From: Schistocephalus solidus
Taxonomy: Eukaryota > Platyhelminthes > Cestoda > Diphyllobothriidea > Diphyllobothriidae
Direction: 5' to 3'
NCBI GenBank assembly: GCA_017591395.1
Contig: WEDG01001244.1
Coordinates: 62,001-126,000 of the forward strand
DNA length: 64,000 nt
Each line of letters opens with the position of its first letter. Within the stretch, counting starts at the first letter, position 1. This document shows positions 59,490 to 64,000 of the stretch, piece after piece. The position numbers and the translations under genes are program-made. Under the pieces are notes generated by a model. It was not told where the DNA came from. It did not search any database and worked only from the letters and a program-made list of their open reading frames with translations.

Positions 59490-62400
59490 GTAAGTTTGGT
59501 TTGAATAAGTTTGCAATGAAGCAACTCTGCTCAGCATATGGCACACTCTCCCTTCCTTCATCCACCTAGCTCCAATGGATGCACCCTTGGGTGCAATGGC
59601 TGATAAAGCTACCAAGCTCACCTTCGCCTGTCACACGTGACTAGGGTTTCAAGAGGGTGGCTCGAATACCACAGAAAGACCAAAGTAAGAAAAAGCTACT
59701 GAGACTGAATCTTTGCTCTTAGCAGGATGGACTCATACCATTGGTTGGAAACCCGCCATGTGTCGTAAAAAATTCAAGTGCGTCAGATATATCATGTGAC
59801 GGAATGCATTATTTTTTCGTTGAGATAACTTCCCCAGTGTCGGCCTTACTGCCCCTCTTCTCTGTCACTTGCACCGGTCGACTATCCAAGCCCGTTTCCC
59901 AACATGAACTGGAATTGGACGCAGTAGCATGGTCGTTGTGATTGCTCCATGTTTTTGCAAAGTGTAATGCCACGTCAATCGTTGGACGAACCACCAGCGG
60001 AACAGTTCATGGTGGGATCGAAATGTGAGAACAAATGCGGGTACCGTAAACCATTATCAATAGGTGCGTAGTCAAGCTAACAACTGTAATTGAGCAGTTG
60101 GATTAGCGACTGTTAAAATTATCGACTGCTACGACGAAATGCAGGTGAGCTAAATGACCAGTCCACTATTAAAGCTGTATTCTCTTATTGATAGCCCTCC
60201 CCCTCTGTGAAGATCGAAGCATAGGCTAGTCAGCAGACACAAGCGCATGTATTATTGCACACCGTGATCTTCTTTCCAACTTTAGCAGTACGTGCCTTAC
60301 AAAGTGCAACCCTCTGCAATGAATTCCAGAGCCGCTAATTTTGGTATTTGTGCAGTGGCATAACATACGCATCCTATAAATACTGCAACCTTTCCGCATT
60401 CAACACGCTTATCTGCTGCTGCCTCTAGTGAGTGGTCTGGGTGTGAATCCGAAGCCTCAAGCAAATACAAATCTTGTTCCAGTGATCTGATATTCCTTTT
60501 CTCATGAGCTTCGTTCAATTCCCATTTTCGCTCGGCAAACGCTGTATTATATACAATGTAGTTCGAAAATAGAGCTGTAATATTTTCGGTGCAAAGTTTT
60601 GAAATTGTTCATATTCTATATTTTTAGGAAGACTGATTTTTATTCATCATTTTCCAACGTGTCTGTCCAGCTTGAAAAATTACAGTATACATTTTAGGCA
60701 TGCATATTTGGTCGTGTGTAAGCTGGCAGTGTCCACTGAGTAACCATCAGCTCTGATTGGTTATTTTGCACTCCACAAGGCAAGTGTGGGTGAAAGTATA
60801 CTTGCAATACTTGTCACGTGTCTCTGGAGCAAGTAACTGTTAAATGCTGGTTTCCCGCGAAACTTGCGGATTTTTACCGTCCTGTGGCAATGTCATCGAA
60901 AACGCAAGTGTTGCTGAAAACTCTTGCTAATCTGTTTTCTTTATTACATAAACTACTTAGGTATAACACGGTAATATAAATCTCTCTCCGTAATACAGGC
61001 AGCCTTGTGTAAAATTCCAAGAAGGTCAGGATTTGTGTTTGGGTTACTTTTGGTCGTCGGGTCAGAATACAGGAATACGTTCTCCTCCTAGCATGAAGCG
61101 CAAGGTTGCCCGTCTTCCTGGATGAACGCCTCTATTCCCGCATCTTTTCCATGCACTTGTATCAGCCTTTTAGTCCAGCAGCTCAATTTTTATATCCCTC
61201 AGCAATTTCCTCAAGCTAAAAAGAGAAGACTTACGAAGTATTTATTAGTGGCCGGGAAAAGTCCTTTAATAGTTCCTTAAGAGGCCACCCCTACTTTTTC
61301 CTTAAAGGGTATAATCACATAAATTCATGTGGTAAGACTGCTATCAAGGTCTTTAAGCGTTATAAATTTTACTGATTTGAAAGCGGTAAACGTAAGTTCT
61401 TTCAAAGGTATCTCCTAATTATCCTGTTCTTTTGTACTAATTTGTTTATTTTTCACGATGCTCCTCATGTTAGCCTGTTTTAAACCTCTGACTGAAGTGT
61501 GCAAACCTGCACGACTTAAGTAGTGATTTTAAAGTTTACCCAGATAGGAAAAACACATTTTAACCCAGCCGAGGAACTTTAAGACAGGTAAACATAACGG
61601 ACTTCACTTGAGCTATTCTAAACTCGACTCTGAGTAACATTTGCCCAAGTTACGTGGAAGTGGCAAGTGCTAATATGATTTAATTGCAGGTTAAGCCATG
61701 TGTTTCGGTTCGCTTTCGACATTTAGCCTAGAGCAAGCAAACTCACGGGGTAGAAACGGTAAAGACTAAAATGACTGTTAAACAGGCGGAGTCCGTGAGC
61801 CATACTTGCGCGGGACTTTCAGGATTGTCATTTGCAGTCAATTACTTAGCATCCGGTCTAGTCAGACAGAACGGTAGGCTTTCTTAATAATTGACTAGGG
61901 TTTATGGAAAAGATGTCAAATCATGACTGTACTGTATTTAATTAACTCAAATAATCAATTATTTATTGGTTAATTTGGTGACCATACAGCTTAAATTAGT
62001 TAACATTTGAACCCGAGACCTTAGGCTATCGATAAGCATATTAATTATTGAAGAGTTAATCTCTCAGTTATCTGTCTCACTATAGAATTAGATATTCGCA
62101 TCTTTTTACCTTCAACTCTTTAAATGCTTATTAGTAAGACCGGACGTTTGAGTTACTTACCGCTGCTAGATATCAAAACCAACGCTGGCGACTCATTTGT
62201 TAAAAATGCAAAGTTTGCTTTGCTGCAATATTTTAAGTGGTATCTCAGACACCCGTAAAAACGATTTAGGCCTCCCTAAACGAGAACAGTTTCCTCACCT
62301 GAAAATCGGTCTTAAATAGACCTCTCAGATTTTGTTTAAAACCTTATAGCAACAGAGTGCTTTTGTATGCTCATGAACTACTCGCTGTAATTCAGTAAAC

Positions 62401-64000
62401 TTCAGACACGTCCTTCCATGATCATAGTTTATTCGCTTTAAATAAGAAATGGAAAAGATTTATCATAAGACTTACCTGGCGGGCAGTGTACCTGGGAGTT
62501 TTTCTTGAGGTCGTGACAGGCCAACGGTCAGTGCGGACATCACTATTTTCATAGAAAGCGCATATGTAGTACGTTCTTTGTTGCAGAGACACCGGTCACA
62601 ACTGCACTTTAGATTGTACGGACAGGGCATGACTGACGGTATTATGCTCTGTTACTGTGTAGGTGAAAATTTTCCTTCAATGAATTGACCTCGTAAGCTG
62701 GATGAATCTTTTACAAATAGGCTCTTGAATCGGCTAAAGAGGTTCACATGAAGTAATCGACAAGAGAGTTATAAAGAAGTCAGATGAGGATATACTTTTA
62801 GCCAACGAATGCATACATTACCGTACTAACCGACAACGAACACAATGGGTAGAGTTAGGGGTAGGACTAAAGTTAAGGTTTGTTTGAATTTTAGGTAGGC
62901 TTGGATATGCAGGCATGTTATAGGTCTAATTAAGTGGCGAGAAACCAGCTCAGTTGAACGATGAAGGTGGACACATAAATTCATTTTTCACTGTCAGACA
63001 CGTTACTGCTCGTCTTCGACCTTTAGACTTTAATGCTCCTATGGGCACCATTCCCTTACTATACGTCTCCCGATCGATTTGTCCGTTAATAGGGTCGTAC
63101 AGTAGTTAGTTGTCGGTTAGTGAGATCGCACCACTATTAATTGCCCAATTTTTTTGAAACCTATTTCGTTTGTATTAAGTTACATCGTCGTTTTTAGGAT
63201 TGGCTTACGTGTCATCAAAGGCACACGATCTTAAGTAGGTAAGGCCTGCAAATGTACGAGAAAAATTGTCAACCCCTCATCCGGTACTTGACCTGTTTCA
63301 CGTTTTTGAAACTTTGATGCAAGTAAGTGGGAAATGTTCTCTTGTAGGACATTTATGCAGGTACCAGCAAACACATAACCAGCTGGATTATGGACTGGCC
63401 CGCAATCCCGTCAAATTAAAGAACATTTATCTTAATAGTGCCTCCTTTCAAACCTTTATTTTCACAAACGTGACATTCTTCTTTTAACTTATGCAAGGTG
63501 CTCATTGGACGTAGATGCAGTCACCCTGCCGCTCGCAATACACGAGTTTTCGTCAATCCCCTAATTCAAGCGTCTCTAGAGCAGTAGTTATTAACTCGTC
63601 AGACTCTCAGGAAGATAAATTAAGCCTCTGATTGAAAGCGCTAATTTTAAAAAATATGTGCACACTTTTCGCTTATGTGTTTATTATCGAGCCTTGCTAA
63701 TTTATCTAGTCTAATAGGTTTCAGATAATGTCGAAGCTTTCAAAAATACCAAAGTGCTCATTGAATTCATTCCTTTCCACAACTGTTTTTTTTTTCGAGC
63801 TGTGCCTCCTCTGTTATTTTTAGAGCAAGTTACACTGTTGACTTAAACGGTACGTTCGATTTAACGTCACTCGATTCAAGTTGGTCTTGGAGAATCTAAC
63901 CAATATCATTGAACTCTCAAAGCTTCCCGACATGCAAGATATTCACTGAACGCGAGTGCTCTCCGTCCTCAAGTTTCAGGTAAAACGACCTTAAAATTTG
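59490..64000. other. Right-end region, mostly non-coding
   Basis: Weak tRNA-derived remnants occur near 59.58-59.68 and 61.99-62.07 kb (B-box-like GGGTTCAAATG on the minus strand), and telomere-like units near 62.85-62.9 kb. Exon-like stretches occur before GTAAGT at 63326 and between CTGTTATTTTTAG and GTACGT at about 63823-63850. None is strong enough to call. Confidence 0.35.

Noticed and set aside
1..64000. CRISPR arrays, bacterial operons, integrated virus or reverse transcriptase genes
   Set aside because: No regularly spaced repeats, no ribosome-binding-site-led gene clusters, and no long ORF with polymerase, integrase or capsid motifs were seen in any frame.

Overview
The window looks like nuclear DNA of a parasitic flatworm (a trematode, or possibly a cestode with a tanned eggshell). 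It is AT-rich and gene-sparse, genes have introns with GT-AG borders, polyadenylation signals are AATAAA, and tRNA-derived and telomere-like interspersed repeats are common. The clearest genes are four copies of a small secreted cysteine-, glycine- and tyrosine-rich protein. It carries two copies of a six-cysteine repeat and a YGYGYGY tail, which fits the trematode eggshell synthesis (TES-domain) vitelline proteins. That family name comes from recalled family features; no search was run.

1-19.6 kb: a convergent four-gene eggshell-type array. Copies 1 (1084) and 2 (10696) lie on the plus strand, and copies 3 (16741) and 4 (19484) on the minus strand. The array is a large imperfect palindrome. 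Copy 1 plus about 2.1 kb of its 3' flank (1084-3693) is matched in inverse by copy 4 plus flank (16878-19484), and copies 2 and 3 share a second 5' leader type. The left half is about 6.87 kb longer because of extra DNA between the copy 1 flank and copy 2 (about 3694-10558). Copies 2, 3 and 4 are intact 166-codon single-exon genes. Copy 1 has a one-base frameshift. All four have a TATA box, a shared upstream element and an AATAAA signal.

19.6-42.2 kb: mostly non-coding. It holds several short elements with terminal inverted repeats and degenerate TTAGGG-like interiors, tRNA-derived elements including a fold-back pair at 24.84-25.21 kb, a trinucleotide microsatellite at 31.3-31.5 kb, and one candidate exon at 30.86-31.08 kb.

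42.2-57.0 kb: a plus-strand multi-exon gene assembled here from six exons (42280-56594) whose splice phases all agree. It encodes at least 358 residues and has an acidic segment followed by a coiled coil resembling the C-terminal domain of schwannomin-interacting protein 1 (SCHIP1). Two more fold-back pairs of tRNA-derived elements lie in its introns.

57-64 kb: mostly non-coding, with one plausible exon at 59347-59489 and weaker exon-like stretches near the right edge. No rRNA, canonical tRNA gene, CRISPR array or bacterial-type operon was seen.
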